Source: Microlunatus endophyticus (GTDB taxonomy: Bacteria > Actinomycetota > Actinomycetes > Propionibacteriales > Propionibacteriaceae). From it: a DNA stretch of 64,000 nucleotides. The position numbers and the translations under genes were made by a program. The stretch's first letter is position 1, and each line of letters begins with the position of its first letter. The notes beneath the pieces were generated by a model that was not told where the DNA came from, made no database searches, and saw only the letters and a list, made by a program, of their open reading frames with translations. This document shows, in pieces, positions 24,888-34,194 of the stretch. The DNA lies in the NCBI RefSeq assembly GCF_014646195.1, contig NZ_BMMZ01000001.1, positions 62,001 to 126,000 of the forward strand. Reading direction: 5' to 3'.

Positions 24888-24933
24888 ATCAGGACTGCCT
24901 TCGAAATCAGGACTGCCTTCGAAATCAGGACTG
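24888..24933. repeat. 18-bp tandem repeat at the 3' end of fumC
   Basis: ATCAGGACTGCCTTCGAA occurs at 24888-24905 and 24906-24923, and a partial third copy (ATCAGGACTG) at 24924-24933 contains the stop codon of fumC. The array looks like repeated copying of the gene's last bases into the intergenic space. A similar array follows the dps-like gene. Confidence 0.85.
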
Positions 24934-26343
24934 GGGCCGGCGGGCCATCGCGAGCACGTCGAGTGCGGCGTCCAACTGCTCCTCGGTCAGCTTGCCGTCG
25001 GCGACGAATCCCTTGTCGATCACGACTTCGCGGATCGTACGACCCTCCTTGAGCGCCTGCTTGGCGACCGCCGCGGCGTTCTCGTAGCCGATGTAGCGGT
25101 TCAGCGGCGTCACGATCGACGGCGACGACTCGGCCAGCTGGCGGTCGTGTTCGACATTGGCGGTGATGCCGGCAATGCACCGGTCGGCGAAGAGGGTGCT
25201 GACATTGGCCAGCAGTCTGATCGATTCCAGGATGTTGCGGGCGATCACCGGGAGCATGACATTGAGCTCGAAGTTGCCTTGGGCACCGGCGAGGGTGATG
25301 GTCGTGTCGTTGCCGATCACCTGCGCCGACACCATCACGGTCGCCTCGCAGAGCACCGGGTTGACCTTGCCGGGCATGATCGACGAGCCGGGCTGCAGAT
25401 CGGGGAGACTGATCTCGCCGAGCCCGGAGCGTGGCCCCGAACCCATCCACCGGATGTCGTTGGCGATCTTGGTCAGGCTGACCGCGATGGTCTTCAGCGC
25501 CCCGGAGGCCTCGACGATGCTGTCCTGGCTGCCCTGGGCCTCGAAGTGGTTGCGCGTCTCGACCAGCGGCAGCCCGGTCTGCTCGGCCACGATGCTGATC
25601 ACGGACTCGGCGAAGCCCGGCGGAGTGTTGATGCCGGTGCCGACCGCTGTGCCTCCCAGCGGCAGTTCGGCCACCCGCGGCAGTGTTGCCTGGACCCGTT
25701 CGATCCCGTTGTTGATCTGTGCGGCATAGCCGCAGAATTCCTGCCCCAGCGTGACCGGCGTGGCGTCCATCAGGTGCGTACGGCCGTTCTTCACCACCTC
25801 GGCGAATTCCTCGGCCTTGGCCGCCAGCGTGTCGCGCAGGTGTTCCAGGGCCGGCGCCAGGGTGTTGATCAAGCCGTCGGTGGTGGCGATGTGGATCGCG
25901 CTCGGGAACACATCGTTGGACGACTGTGAGGCGTTCACGTGATCGTTGGGATGGACCGCGCTGCCCAGGATGCTGCTGGCCAGCGAACTGATCACCTCGT
26001 TGGCGTTCATGTTGCTCGAGGTGCCGGAACCGGTCTGGAACACATCGATCGGGAATTCGCCATCGTGCTGCCCGTCGGCTACTGCGGACGCGGCCTCGAC
26101 GATCGCAGCGGCCATCGCCTCGTCGATGACGCCCAACCGCGCGTTGGTCGTCGCGGCCGCACCCTTGATCCGGGCCAGTGCTGCGATCAGCGCCGGGTCG
26201 ATCGGCCGGAAGGAGATCGGGAAATTCTCCACCGCTCGTTGGGTCTGGGCCTTCCACAGCGCGGCGGCGGGAACCCGCACCTCGCCCATGGTGTCGTGTT
26301 CGATCCTGACGTCGTCGTTGGAGCCCGAGGCGCTTTCGCTCAT
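24925..26343 (-). CDS. fumC: Class II fumarate hydratase
   Basis: A 472-residue fumarase, converting fumarate to malate in the TCA cycle. Superfamily motifs are complete: [58 protein letters not shown], and the signature loop [12 protein letters not shown] with the catalytic Ser. ATG 26343 gives the expected N-terminus ([20 protein letters not shown]). It is divergent from the DUF4245 gene by 44 bp. The same order fumC / DUF4245 / xseB-xseA / ispH is typical of Actinobacteria. Confidence 0.97.
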   Translation of the reverse strand: MSESASGSNDDVRIEHDTMGEVRVPAAALWKAQTQRAVENFPISFRPIDPALIAALARIKGAAATTNARLGVIDEAMAAAIVEAASAVADGQHDGEFPIDVFQTGSGTSSNMNANEVISSLASSILGSAVHPNDHVNASQSSNDVFPSAIHIATTDGLINTLAPALEHLRDTLAAKAEEFAEVVKNGRTHLMDATPVTLGQEFCGYAAQINNGIERVQATLPRVAELPLGGTAVGTGINTPPGFAESVISIVAEQTGLPLVETRNHFEAQGSQDSIVEASGALKTIAVSLTKIANDIRWMGSGPRSGLGEISLPDLQPGSSIMPGKVNPVLCEATVMVSAQVIGNDTTITLAGAQGNFELNVMLPVIARNILESIRLLANVSTLFADRCIAGITANVEHDRQLAESSPSIVTPLNRYIGYENAAAVAKQALKEGRTIREVVIDKGFVADGKLTEEQLDAALDVLAMARRPQS

Positions 26344-26387
26344 GAGCACATTCTTACCCGACAGCCTGGGGATGGCAGGATGGGGCC

Positions 26388-26948
26388 GTGGCACAGGCAA
26401 GGAGACCGGCGGGCAATCGGGACATGTTCCTGTCGCTGCTGGTGATCCTGGTCCCGCTGGCGATCATCGTGGCGTTCTTCACCCGGGGCCCCAGTGATGC
26501 GAAGGTGGCGACGGTCAACTGGCGGCCGGTCGCGGCGCAGGCCCGCCAGCAAGCGCCGTACGCAGTCCTCACTCCGATCGAGCTGCCGGCCGGGTGGCGC
26601 GCCACCCGGGTCTCGTGGACCAAGATCGGTCAGCCGGATCCGACCGGCCAGGAATCGGTCCGCAACCAGTGGCAGCTCGGTGTGCTCACCGATTCAGGCC
26701 TCTACATCGAGCTCGACCAGGGCGACCAGTTGCCCAATGACATGGTCGCCGCCGTCTCCCGGGAGGGCGAACCCGACGGCACCAGCACCGTCGACGGTCA
26801 GACCTGGAAGCGCCTGGTCACCGACGACAACCGGACCCGGTCGCTGGTGCTCAGCGCGCCGCATGTGACATCGATCGTGAGCGGCGACGTCGACTACTCC
26901 CTGCTGGAGACCTACGTCGGCTTACTGCACTCTGAGACGAAGTCGTAG
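26388..26948 (+). CDS. DUF4245 family membrane-anchored protein
   Basis: A 186-residue protein with one N-terminal transmembrane anchor ([19 protein letters not shown]) and an extracytoplasmic beta-rich domain: [35 protein letters not shown] and [17 protein letters not shown]. This is the actinobacterial DUF4245 family, nearly always beside fumC and exonuclease VII genes; function unknown. GTG 26388. It converges with xseB over 28 bp. Confidence 0.9.
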   Translation: MAQARRPAGNRDMFLSLLVILVPLAIIVAFFTRGPSDAKVATVNWRPVAAQARQQAPYAVLTPIELPAGWRATRVSWTKIGQPDPTGQESVRNQWQLGVLTDSGLYIELDQGDQLPNDMVAAVSREGEPDGTSTVDGQTWKRLVTDDNRTRSLVLSAPHVTSIVSGDVDYSLLETYVGLLHSETKS

Positions 26949-26976
26949 CGTCGCGCCTGCCGATCGCGATTGTTGG

Positions 26977-27207
26977 TCAGGTTTGTTGATCGCCGGCGCG
27001 GCGGGCGGCCTCGACCGTCTCCTTCGCCCCGTCCAGCCACTGCTGACAGACGGCGGCGAGCTTCTCGCCCCGCTCCCAAAGGGCGAGCGACTCGGCCAAC
27101 GGGGCGCCGCCGGACTCCAGCCGCTGGACGACCGCGACCAGTTCCTCGCGAGCCTGCTCGTAGCTCAGCTGGGAGAGATCCTCGGTGTCGGGGGATTGCT
27201 CGGTCAT
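26977..27207 (-). CDS. xseB: Exodeoxyribonuclease VII small subunit
   Basis: A 76-residue all-helical subunit that combines with XseA for single-strand DNA degradation. The family core LSYEQAREELVAVVQRLESGGAPLAESLALWERGEKLAAVCQQWLDGAKETVE is intact. The ATG at 27207 overlaps the TGA of xseA by one base, so translation is coupled; a GTG three bases upstream is less likely. Confidence 0.96.
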   Translation of the reverse strand: MTEQSPDTEDLSQLSYEQAREELVAVVQRLESGGAPLAESLALWERGEKLAAVCQQWLDGAKETVEAARRAGDQQT

Positions 27208-28481
27208 CACTGGTCCAATTCTTGCCGGTCGGGGTCAGGCTGGTCGGCGTCGGGCTGTTCTTGGTCGGTCAGGTGGCGCTCGGCAACCGTCAACGACAGC
27301 CGCCCGGATGCCAGGTGTGCGGTCAGCGCATCGGCCTCGCGCACCTGGCCGGCAGCGGTCACGGTGACGGCGTCCTGATCGACGAGGATCGCGTATCCGC
27401 GCTCCAGGGTTGCCTTCGGCGACATCGCCCTGACCCGTGCCAGGGTGTGATCGATCGTCGACGACTCGGCGGACAGCAGGTGGCTGATGGCCCGATAGCC
27501 GCGGTGTCGCAGTGTGGTGAGCTGTTCGTAGCGCAGGTCGAAACTTGCGGTCGGGTCGGTCAGCACCGGCCGGCTCCGGGTCGCGGTCAGGAACTCCTGC
27601 TGACGCTCGATGATCTTGGTGATGGCCGCCAGGCCGCGGTCCCTCGCCTGCCGGACGCGCTGCGACTCCTCGGTCACATCCGGGACGATCCGGCGCGCGG
27701 CATCGGTCGGCGTCGAGGCCCGGACATCGGCGACCAGGTCCAGGATCGGCTGGTCGCTCTCGTGGCCGATCGCGCTCACCACAGGAGTTCGGCAGGCGGC
27801 GACAGCACGGACCAGACCCTCGTCGGAGAAGGCCAGCAGATCCTCCAGCGAACCACCGCCGCGCGCGATCACGATCACGTCGACGCCCGAGTCGCGGTCG
27901 AGCTGCTGCAGCGCGCCGATGATCTCCGCGGCCGCCTGCGGACCCTGCACCAGGGTGTTGCGGATGTCGATGCGGACTGCCGGCCAGCGGCGCCGTGCGT
28001 TCTCGACGACATCGCGCTCGGCCGCGCTCTGCGCCCCGGTGATCAGACCGACCGTCCTCGGGAGGAAGGGCAGCGGCTTCTTGCGGACCCGGTCGAAGAG
28101 GCCCTCGGCCTGCAACAGCCGTTTGGTCTGCTCCAGCCTGGCCAGCAGCCGGCCCTCGCCGACCGGTCTGACCTCCTCGCAGTAGAAGGAGAATCTGCCC
28201 GTCGGGCTGTAGTAGGTCGGCCGGACCTTGGCCGCGACCGTCGCCCCCTCCGAGAGGGGACCGGCGAGGTCGAGATTGGCGGGGGAGATGGTGATGCTCG
28301 CCGAGACGTCGGCCAGCTTGTCCCGCAGGGTGAGGAAGACCGTACGCGACCCCGAGCGCCGGTTGATCTCGATCAACTGACCCTCGACCCAGACCCAGCC
28401 CAACCGCTCCACCCAGCCTTTGACGGCATGGGCGACCACCCGCAGCGGCTGCGGGTTGTCCGGCGAGGAGTCCATCGGCAT
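27207..28481 (-). CDS. xseA: Exodeoxyribonuclease VII large subunit
   Basis: A 424-residue nuclease subunit. It has the OB-fold N-terminus (VKGWVERLGWVWVEGQLIEINRRSGSRTVFLTLRD), the catalytic region with VGLITGAQSAAERDVVENARRRWP, VIVIARGGGSLEDLLAFSDE and SAIGHESDQPILDLVADVRASTPTDAA, then a long coiled-coil tail that binds XseB. The start at ATG 28481 was chosen over an in-frame start at 28730 that would run through the TetR operator. Transcribed away from the TetR gene. Confidence 0.96.
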   Translation of the reverse strand: MPMDSSPDNPQPLRVVAHAVKGWVERLGWVWVEGQLIEINRRSGSRTVFLTLRDKLADVSASITISPANLDLAGPLSEGATVAAKVRPTYYSPTGRFSFYCEEVRPVGEGRLLARLEQTKRLLQAEGLFDRVRKKPLPFLPRTVGLITGAQSAAERDVVENARRRWPAVRIDIRNTLVQGPQAAAEIIGALQQLDRDSGVDVIVIARGGGSLEDLLAFSDEGLVRAVAACRTPVVSAIGHESDQPILDLVADVRASTPTDAARRIVPDVTEESQRVRQARDRGLAAITKIIERQQEFLTATRSRPVLTDPTASFDLRYEQLTTLRHRGYRAISHLLSAESSTIDHTLARVRAMSPKATLERGYAILVDQDAVTVTAAGQVREADALTAHLASGRLSLTVAERHLTDQEQPDADQPDPDRQELDQ

Positions 28482-28539
28482 GGCCGAGACGATAGTGCGC
28501 CCCGCGGACAACGACCGAAACAGGCGGTCGAACATGGTC

Positions 28540-28575
28540 GTTACGTACTTGTTCGTAACGAACATGTTCGTTACG
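28540..28575. promoter_or_regulatory. Overlapping palindromic TetR operators
   Basis: CGTAACGAACA and its exact reverse complement form a perfect 22-bp palindrome at 28554-28575. An imperfect copy (GTTACGTACTTGTTCGTAAC, 28540-28559) overlaps its left half. The right edge is 9 bp before the TetR GTG start, the left edge 58 bp from the xseA start. Placement indicates autorepression of the TetR-monooxygenase operon. Confidence 0.88.
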
Positions 28576-28584
28576 CTGATTCGT

Positions 28585-29256
28585 GTGAGCGAGTCACGAA
28601 CGAGCCGGCGCGAGCGACCGGCCAAACCGGCCCTGACCCGGGAAGGCATCATCGCTGCCGCCGTCGCCATCATGCGGACGGAGGGCCTGCAGCGGGTCAC
28701 GATGCGGCGGCTGGCCACCGAACTCGACACCGGTCCCGCTTCGTTGTACGTCTACGTCGCCAACACCGCTGAGTTGCACGCCGCGGTCCTGGATGAACTG
28801 CTCGGCGAGGTCGAGCTGGGCGGCGCATCGGGGGACTGGGCTGACCAGCTGATCGGGGTCCTCACCTCCTACGTCGAAGTCCTGACGGCAAATCCGCAAC
28901 TGGCCCGGACCGCTGTCGCCACCCGGCCGAACGGGCCGAACTACCTGCGACTGGTCGACCGGATCCTCGGGCTGTTGGCCGACGGCGGCGTCGCCAGGAC
29001 CCGCGCCGCCTGGGGTGTCGATCTGCTGCTGCTGGCCGGGACCGCGCACGCGGCCGAGCATGCCGGTGCCGGCGCGACCGCCGACCAGGAGTGGGAAACC
29101 CTGGGGCAAACGCTGTCGACGGTCGATCCCCGCCGCCACCCACACATCCACGAGCTGTCCGATCTGCTGCTCGCCGGGAGTCACACCGAACGGCTGACTT
29201 GGAGTTTCCAGGCTCTGATCGAGGGCCTCAGCCGGACCGAAGTTCCGGGCGAGTGA
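28585..29256 (+). CDS. TetR-family transcriptional regulator
   Basis: A 223-residue repressor. The helix-turn-helix is clear: LTREGIIAAAVAIMRTEGLQRVTMRRLATELDTGPASLYVYVANTAELHAAVLDELL. The C-terminal domain matches the TetR_C group of tetracycline-type repressors in outline (LARTAVATRPNGPNYLRLVDRILGLLADGG). GTG 28585 avoids the operator; ATG 28564 is in frame but inside the palindrome. A TetX-like monooxygenase starts 47 bp downstream, so the pair probably responds to the compound that the enzyme modifies. Confidence 0.9.
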   Translation: MSESRTSRRERPAKPALTREGIIAAAVAIMRTEGLQRVTMRRLATELDTGPASLYVYVANTAELHAAVLDELLGEVELGGASGDWADQLIGVLTSYVEVLTANPQLARTAVATRPNGPNYLRLVDRILGLLADGGVARTRAAWGVDLLLLAGTAHAAEHAGAGATADQEWETLGQTLSTVDPRRHPHIHELSDLLLAGSHTERLTWSFQALIEGLSRTEVPGE

Positions 29257-29303
29257 TCACCGACCACAGCCCGGCACACCACCCCACTGACCTTGGAGGA
29301 ATC

Positions 29304-30470
29304 ATGACTGACGACCCACAAGCCGAGCATGTGCCGATCGCGATCATCGGCGCCGGCATGTCCGGCCTTGCCTTGGCCGCGGTGCTGCGCGCCAACGGCG
29401 TCGAAGCGACGATCTTCGAGGCCGAAGCCTCCGCCGACGCTCGTACCCAGGGCGGCATGCTCGACATCCACGAGGACACCGGCCAGGCCGCGCTGCGTGC
29501 CGCCGGGCTCTACGACGGCTTTCGTGCCATCGTCCACCCTGGTGGCCAGGAGCTGCGACTGATCGACCGCAGTGGCCGGATCCGCCACCAGCACAGCGAT
29601 GACGGCTCCGGCGGCCGCCCCGAGGTCGACCGCGGTGATCTTCGTACGCTGCTGCTCTCGGCCCTCGGGCCCGACACTGTCCGCTGGGGTCACAAGATCA
29701 CCGCTGCCCGGCCGCTCGGCGACGGGAGACACGAGGTGATCTTCGCCGCCGGCGGCTCGGTGATCGCGGATCTGCTGGTCGGCGGCGACGGCGCCTGGTC
29801 CCGGATCAGGCCGCTGCTGACCGATGCGCTGCCGGCCTACGCAGGGATCTCCTTCGTCGAGACCGACCTGCAGGATCCTGACACTCGTCACCCGGAGGCG
29901 GCGGAGCTGCTCGGCGGCGGGTTCGTCATCGCGCTGGACGGCGAACGCGGAATACTCGCGCACCGGGAGACCGACGACAGCCTGCACGTCTACACCGCCG
30001 TGCGCGCCCCGGAAGACTGGCTGGACGGCATCGACTTCCACCGCACCGAAGCCGCCGCGGCGGCGGTCTTGGCGAGCTTCGGTGACTGGCACCCCACCCT
30101 GCAGTCCCTGGTCACCGACGCGGACGGTCCGGCAGTGCCCCGCAAGATCCACGCGCTCCCCGCCGGAACGCGCTGGGACCACCGGTCCGGTGTGACACTG
30201 ATCGGGGACGCCGCGCACCTGATGTCTCCCTTTGCCGGCGAAGGAGCCAACCTGGCGCTGTTCGACGGTGCCGAGTTGGCAAGGCGGATCATCGAGCAGC
30301 CCGACGACCTCGACGCCGCGGTGCAGGCGTACGAGGGGGAGATGTTCGCCCGAGCCGCGGACATGGCCGGCCAGACCGACGCCCAGATGAGACTGATGTT
30401 CTCCCCGGGCGCGATGGACAACCTGGTCGCGCTGTTCGAGGGTTTCGCCGCCGAGCAACCGCCGCAGTAG
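29304..30470 (+). CDS. FAD-dependent monooxygenase, TetX-like
   Basis: A 388-residue group A flavoprotein monooxygenase, the same length as TetX. FAD-binding features: VPIAIIGAGMSGLALAAVLRANGVEATIFEAE (GxGxxG fold), a middle DG-type motif LLVGGDGAWSRIRPLL, and GDAAHLMSPFAGEGANLALFDGAELA (GD motif with Pro and GxGxN). RTQGGMLDIHEDTGQAALRAAGLYDGF is strongly TetX-like. ATG 29304 follows GGAGGA. Together with the TetR gene it forms a substrate-responsive module. Tetracycline inactivation is possible, but many relatives act on other aromatic compounds. Confidence 0.88.
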   Translation: MTDDPQAEHVPIAIIGAGMSGLALAAVLRANGVEATIFEAEASADARTQGGMLDIHEDTGQAALRAAGLYDGFRAIVHPGGQELRLIDRSGRIRHQHSDDGSGGRPEVDRGDLRTLLLSALGPDTVRWGHKITAARPLGDGRHEVIFAAGGSVIADLLVGGDGAWSRIRPLLTDALPAYAGISFVETDLQDPDTRHPEAAELLGGGFVIALDGERGILAHRETDDSLHVYTAVRAPEDWLDGIDFHRTEAAAAAVLASFGDWHPTLQSLVTDADGPAVPRKIHALPAGTRWDHRSGVTLIGDAAHLMSPFAGEGANLALFDGAELARRIIEQPDDLDAAVQAYEGEMFARAADMAGQTDAQMRLMFSPGAMDNLVALFEGFAAEQPPQ

Positions 30471-30512
30471 CCGGCGGTCGGATCGACCGGCCGGCGCTCA
30501 TACACTGGCGGC

Positions 30513-31517
30513 ATGCCTCAGCTCGATCTCTCCACCGACCAGCCGCACACCGACTCGACCGGCCGGCGGGTCGTCGTGGCTGCGCCACGCGGCTATTGCG
30601 CCGGCGTGGACCGGGCTGTCGTCACCGTGGAACGGGCGCTGGAGACGTACGGAGCACCGATCTACGTCCGCAAACAGATCGTGCACAACAGGCACGTCGT
30701 GGAGACGCTCGAGCAGCGCGGCGCGATCTTCGTGGACGATCTCGGGTCGGTTCCTGAGGGGGCCACGGTAGTCTTCTCCGCCCATGGTGTCTCGCCGGCG
30801 GTCCGGGACGAGGCCAGGGGACGCGGACTCAAGACGATCGACGCCACCTGCCCGCTGGTCACCAAGGTGCACCACGAGGCCAAACGCTTCGCCCGGGAAG
30901 ACCTGGACATCCTGCTGATCGGCCATGCCGGCCACGAGGAGGTCGAGGGCACGACCGGCGAGGCGCCGTCCAACATCACCCTGGTGCAGTCCCCAGCCGA
31001 CGTCGACTCCCTCGAGGTCCGCGATCCGTCCAAGGTCTCCTGGCTCAGCCAGACGACGCTGAGCGTCGACGAGACCATGGAGACCGTTCGGCGGCTGCGG
31101 GAGAAATTCCCGGACCTGATCGACCCGCCGAGCGACGACATCTGTTACGCCACGTCGAATCGACAGGCAGCGATCAAGCAGATCGCCGATCATTCGGATC
31201 TGGTGATCGTCGTGGGTTCGGCAAACTCGTCCAACTCCGTACGCCTGGTCGAGGTCGCGTTGGAGGCCGGGGCCACGGCGGCCTACCGGGTCGACAACGC
31301 CGGCGAGATCGCCGACGAGTGGCTCGACGGGGTGCGCAGTATCGGGATCACCAGCGGAGCCTCGGTTCCCGATGATCTTGTGCAAGGAGTGCTCGATCAC
31401 CTGCAGCGCAAGGGATTCCCGGTTGCGACCGAAGAGCGACTGACCGAGGAGTCCCTGGTCTTCGCACTGCCTCCGGAGCTGCGTCGTGATCTTCGAGCGG
31501 GTGCTTCGGCCGACTGA
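30513..31517 (+). CDS. ispH: 4-hydroxy-3-methylbut-2-enyl diphosphate reductase
   Basis: A 334-residue iron-sulfur enzyme making IPP and DMAPP, last step of the MEP isoprenoid pathway. The three cluster cysteines are in [25 protein letters not shown] and [11 protein letters not shown]; the proton-donor Glu lies in GHEEVEGT, and [15 protein letters not shown] closes the active site. The ATG at 30513 gives a normal N-terminus. It is on the opposite strand to xseA, as in many Actinobacteria. Confidence 0.97.
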   Translation: MPQLDLSTDQPHTDSTGRRVVVAAPRGYCAGVDRAVVTVERALETYGAPIYVRKQIVHNRHVVETLEQRGAIFVDDLGSVPEGATVVFSAHGVSPAVRDEARGRGLKTIDATCPLVTKVHHEAKRFAREDLDILLIGHAGHEEVEGTTGEAPSNITLVQSPADVDSLEVRDPSKVSWLSQTTLSVDETMETVRRLREKFPDLIDPPSDDICYATSNRQAAIKQIADHSDLVIVVGSANSSNSVRLVEVALEAGATAAYRVDNAGEIADEWLDGVRSIGITSGASVPDDLVQGVLDHLQRKGFPVATEERLTEESLVFALPPELRRDLRAGASAD

Positions 31518-31520
31518 TCC

Positions 31521-32651
31521 TCAGCTGCCGAGGGACTGGAAGTCCTCCAGCAACCTCCCGATGTGCGCACCCATCTCCACCTGCGTCAGCAGCACTGCGA
31601 CCGTGCCGTCGGGGTCGACGTAGAAGTCGGTGCCCAGGCCACCGGACCACCCGTAGCGGCCCTGCCGGGATCCGGTGGTGTGGATGATCACGCCGTAGCC
31701 CCAACCCATCCCGTCCCAGAAACCGGGAAAGAAGAAGCTCTCCGGTGTCTTGCAGTCGGCGGGCACCTGGTCGCTGGTCAGCTGCCGGAGATGGTCGGGA
31801 GAGAGCAGCGGTCGTCCGTCGATCTCGCCGCCGCGGGTGAGGACGCTGAGGAATCGGCCGAAGTCGGCGGCGGTGGAGACGAGCTCGCCGTGACTGACGT
31901 CGAAGGGTGGCGGCCCCGCATAGAAGCCGCCGCCGGCCGGCTCAATCTCGATCCACCCGGTCTCGCCGTAGCGATAAGCGGCTGGCAGCCGGTCGAGCTT
32001 GTCCTCGGGCACCCACATCGCCGTGTCGCTCATGCCGAGCGGCTGCAGGATGTCGGCCGCCAGTTGCTCACCGAGCGGTCGGCCGGTGATCCGCGAGATC
32101 AGGATTCCCAACACCCCGAAGGAGTGGTGATAGCGCCAGCCTCCTCCCGGCTGGAAGGCCAGCGGCAGGTCGGACAGCCGGCGCAGCCATTCGTCGGCCC
32201 CGAAATCGACCGGATCCGATCCGGCCTCCGTGCCGTTGGCGGTCATCGCCCGCTGCAGCGGTGACGATTCCATGATCATCCCATAGCCGGAGGTGTTGGT
32301 CAGCAGGTGCCGAAGCGTGATCGGTCGGGTTGCCGGGACGGTGTCGTCCAGCTCCGCCAGCGGAGTCCGCAGCACCTGCCGATCATCGAGCTCGGGCAGC
32401 CATTCGGTCAGCGACCCGTCGAGCTGAAGCCGTCCCGATTCGACCAGGCGCAAGGCTGCGACGGCCTCGATGATCTTGGTCATCGACTGGATCCGGACGA
32501 TCGCGTCCGTAGGCATCGGCGGGCCACCGATCGACGCCGCGCCGGCGCTGACCGGCTCGGTGCCGTCCCCGGCGTCGACCAGCGCGACAGCGCCGGGAAT
32601 CGTTCCGGCGGCTACATGACGGTGGAGCAGTTCGTTGACCGGTGAGTTCAC
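31521..32651 (-). CDS. Serine hydrolase of the beta-lactamase/transpeptidase-like family
   Basis: A 376-residue class C beta-lactamase-like esterase. SxxK is in IQSMTKIIEAVAALRLVESG, the Ser-x-x-Lys pair around residue 55. LLTNTSGYGMI is the conserved loop, YHHSFGVLGILISRITGRPLGEQL holds the Tyr-containing second motif, and the C-terminal GWSGGLGTDFYVDPD fits the third. No signal peptide, so cytoplasmic. Probably an esterase or D-aminopeptidase-like enzyme; beta-lactamase activity is not implied. It converges with ispH with 3 bp between. Confidence 0.9.
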   Translation of the reverse strand: MNSPVNELLHRHVAAGTIPGAVALVDAGDGTEPVSAGAASIGGPPMPTDAIVRIQSMTKIIEAVAALRLVESGRLQLDGSLTEWLPELDDRQVLRTPLAELDDTVPATRPITLRHLLTNTSGYGMIMESSPLQRAMTANGTEAGSDPVDFGADEWLRRLSDLPLAFQPGGGWRYHHSFGVLGILISRITGRPLGEQLAADILQPLGMSDTAMWVPEDKLDRLPAAYRYGETGWIEIEPAGGGFYAGPPPFDVSHGELVSTAADFGRFLSVLTRGGEIDGRPLLSPDHLRQLTSDQVPADCKTPESFFFPGFWDGMGWGYGVIIHTTGSRQGRYGWSGGLGTDFYVDPDGTVAVLLTQVEMGAHIGRLLEDFQSLGS

Positions 32652-32671
32652 CCGCCCAACTCTGCCAGGAG

Positions 32672-33634
32672 TCAGTGGCGTCCGGGGCGGGTCGGGAGTC
32701 GGGTGCTGTTGTCGTTGAGGATGGACTGAAGCTCGCGCAGACCATCGGTGATCGTCTCCAGCTCCTTCTGCCGCTGTCGCAGATACTCGGCCGCGAGCTG
32801 GTGACGGCGACTTTCGGCGACAAGGTCGAGGACGGCATCGGCGTCTTGTTCCAGCTGCGGCTGGGCGTGTTCGGCCCGGAGCAGCTGTGACAGCCGGTTG
32901 ACATCGGTCTGGTAGGCGAACAGGGCCCGGGCACGATCGCGTACGGCGGTGAGATCGGTCGTGAGATCCTCGGCGTACTGCCGGTAACGGGCAGCCACCG
33001 GTGTGTCGCGCAGGGCGTCGGCCTGTGCGCTGAATTCGGCAATCTTGGCGGCGATCCGGCCGAGGTAGTCGTAGATCTCGGTCGCCTCACGAAGCGGATC
33101 GACCTCGAGTTTGTGTTCTGGCAGCCACGAATCCGACCAGGCGTTGGAGGTGATGATGCCCAGGGCGATGTCGCCCGGCTCGGTTCCGGCGAGCGCGAAT
33201 CCGATCCGATTCTTGGGCTGGCCCTCGGGGAGCGAATCGAGCGCGTCCCGAAATCGACCGTACGCGGCGCCCAGCTGCGCGATCTCCGCCTTCTCCTGGT
33301 TGGAGACTCCGGGTGGATAGCTCGGGCGGCGACGCGGAGCTGGGTGGTAGTCCTTGGTGGACAGCAGAAGGGTCAAGATCGCAACCCCGACGCCTGCCAG
33401 CACGATCAGGATGTTGATCGGCCCCATGCCGGCGAAGGCACGGTGGAAGACGATCGGCGAGACGATCAGGATCAGCGCGATGCTGCCGCTGACGACGTGC
33501 GCCGGGAGATTCTCGACCGCGTGGTGCGGGCCGGCCGGGCGGAAATCCGCAACCTTCCAGGTATGGGTCGGTCGAACGGGAATTTTGGCGGCAGTCGATC
33601 GACTGCCGCCGCTGCCTCGAGATGGTTCGACCAT
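32672..33634 (-). CDS. Hypothetical membrane protein with C-terminal coiled coil
   Basis: About 320 residues from ATG 33634 (after GGAGG). Two hydrophobic helices, HVVSGSIALILIVSPIVFH and INILIVLAGVGVAILTLLL, follow a polar N-terminus. The rest is a soluble region with IGFALAGTEPGDIALGIITSNAWSD and long charged helices from about residue 190 (LSQLLRAEHAQPQLEQDADAV; RQRQKELETITDGLRELQ). No family recognised. The upstream frame to 33880 is non-conserved in appearance. Confidence 0.65.
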   Translation of the reverse strand: MVEPSRGSGGSRSTAAKIPVRPTHTWKVADFRPAGPHHAVENLPAHVVSGSIALILIVSPIVFHRAFAGMGPINILIVLAGVGVAILTLLLSTKDYHPAPRRRPSYPPGVSNQEKAEIAQLGAAYGRFRDALDSLPEGQPKNRIGFALAGTEPGDIALGIITSNAWSDSWLPEHKLEVDPLREATEIYDYLGRIAAKIAEFSAQADALRDTPVAARYRQYAEDLTTDLTAVRDRARALFAYQTDVNRLSQLLRAEHAQPQLEQDADAVLDLVAESRRHQLAAEYLRQRQKELETITDGLRELQSILNDNSTRLPTRPGRH

Positions 33635-33759
33635 GATTGTGCCTCCGGAACCAGTATGCGGCCAGGACGGTTCGTTCGGCCAGCACCTTGTGGTCGTACG
33701 GAATTGCTGTGGTTGGGCGTTCCCGCGGGACGCGGTGTGGACACTGATGATCTCACCGA

Positions 33760-34194
33760 TCAGCGCAGATCCTTCTTGTAGTACGTGGCCGATTCGGCGT
33801 ATCCGATGGCACGGTAGAAGTCGTCGGCCCGGCGCGTTGCGACGGCGACGTAGCGGGCGTCGGCGGTATGCCGGGCACATTCCTCGAATCGCTCCATCAG
33901 CCGACGTCCAAGTCCTGTCCCTCGTTGGCCGGGGTCGACGTAAAGCTCCTCCACCCAGCCGATGTTGCCGTTGGCGTGGAAGGCGGGATGGGTGAGTCCG
34001 TAGAGATAGCCGACAAGACCGGAATCGGTTTCGGCAACGATGAGGTATCGGTTCGGGTCGTCGAGGATGTCGGCCAGGACCTGCGTGAACGCTTCGCGGC
34101 GTGGTGTTGCGGAAGTGGCCAGGAGTCGGGCCATCCCGAACAACTGCTCGGCGTCGGCGAACGAAGCCGTGCGGAGTGCGGGCTCGGGTCTCAT
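33760..34194 (-). CDS. GNAT family N-acetyltransferase
   Basis: A 144-residue acetyl-CoA-dependent acyltransferase. Motif A is WVEELYVDPGQRGTGLGRRLMERFEECAR (the Q/RxxGxG/A acetyl-CoA loop), and the C-terminal Tyr/Asp-Phe-Tyr segment DDFYRAIGYAESATYYKKDL is typical. Its ATG overlaps the stop of the upstream methyltransferase gene by 4 nt (ATGA), so they are cotranslated. Substrate unknown. Confidence 0.9.
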   Translation of the reverse strand: MRPEPALRTASFADAEQLFGMARLLATSATPRREAFTQVLADILDDPNRYLIVAETDSGLVGYLYGLTHPAFHANGNIGWVEELYVDPGQRGTGLGRRLMERFEECARHTADARYVAVATRRADDFYRAIGYAESATYYKKDLR

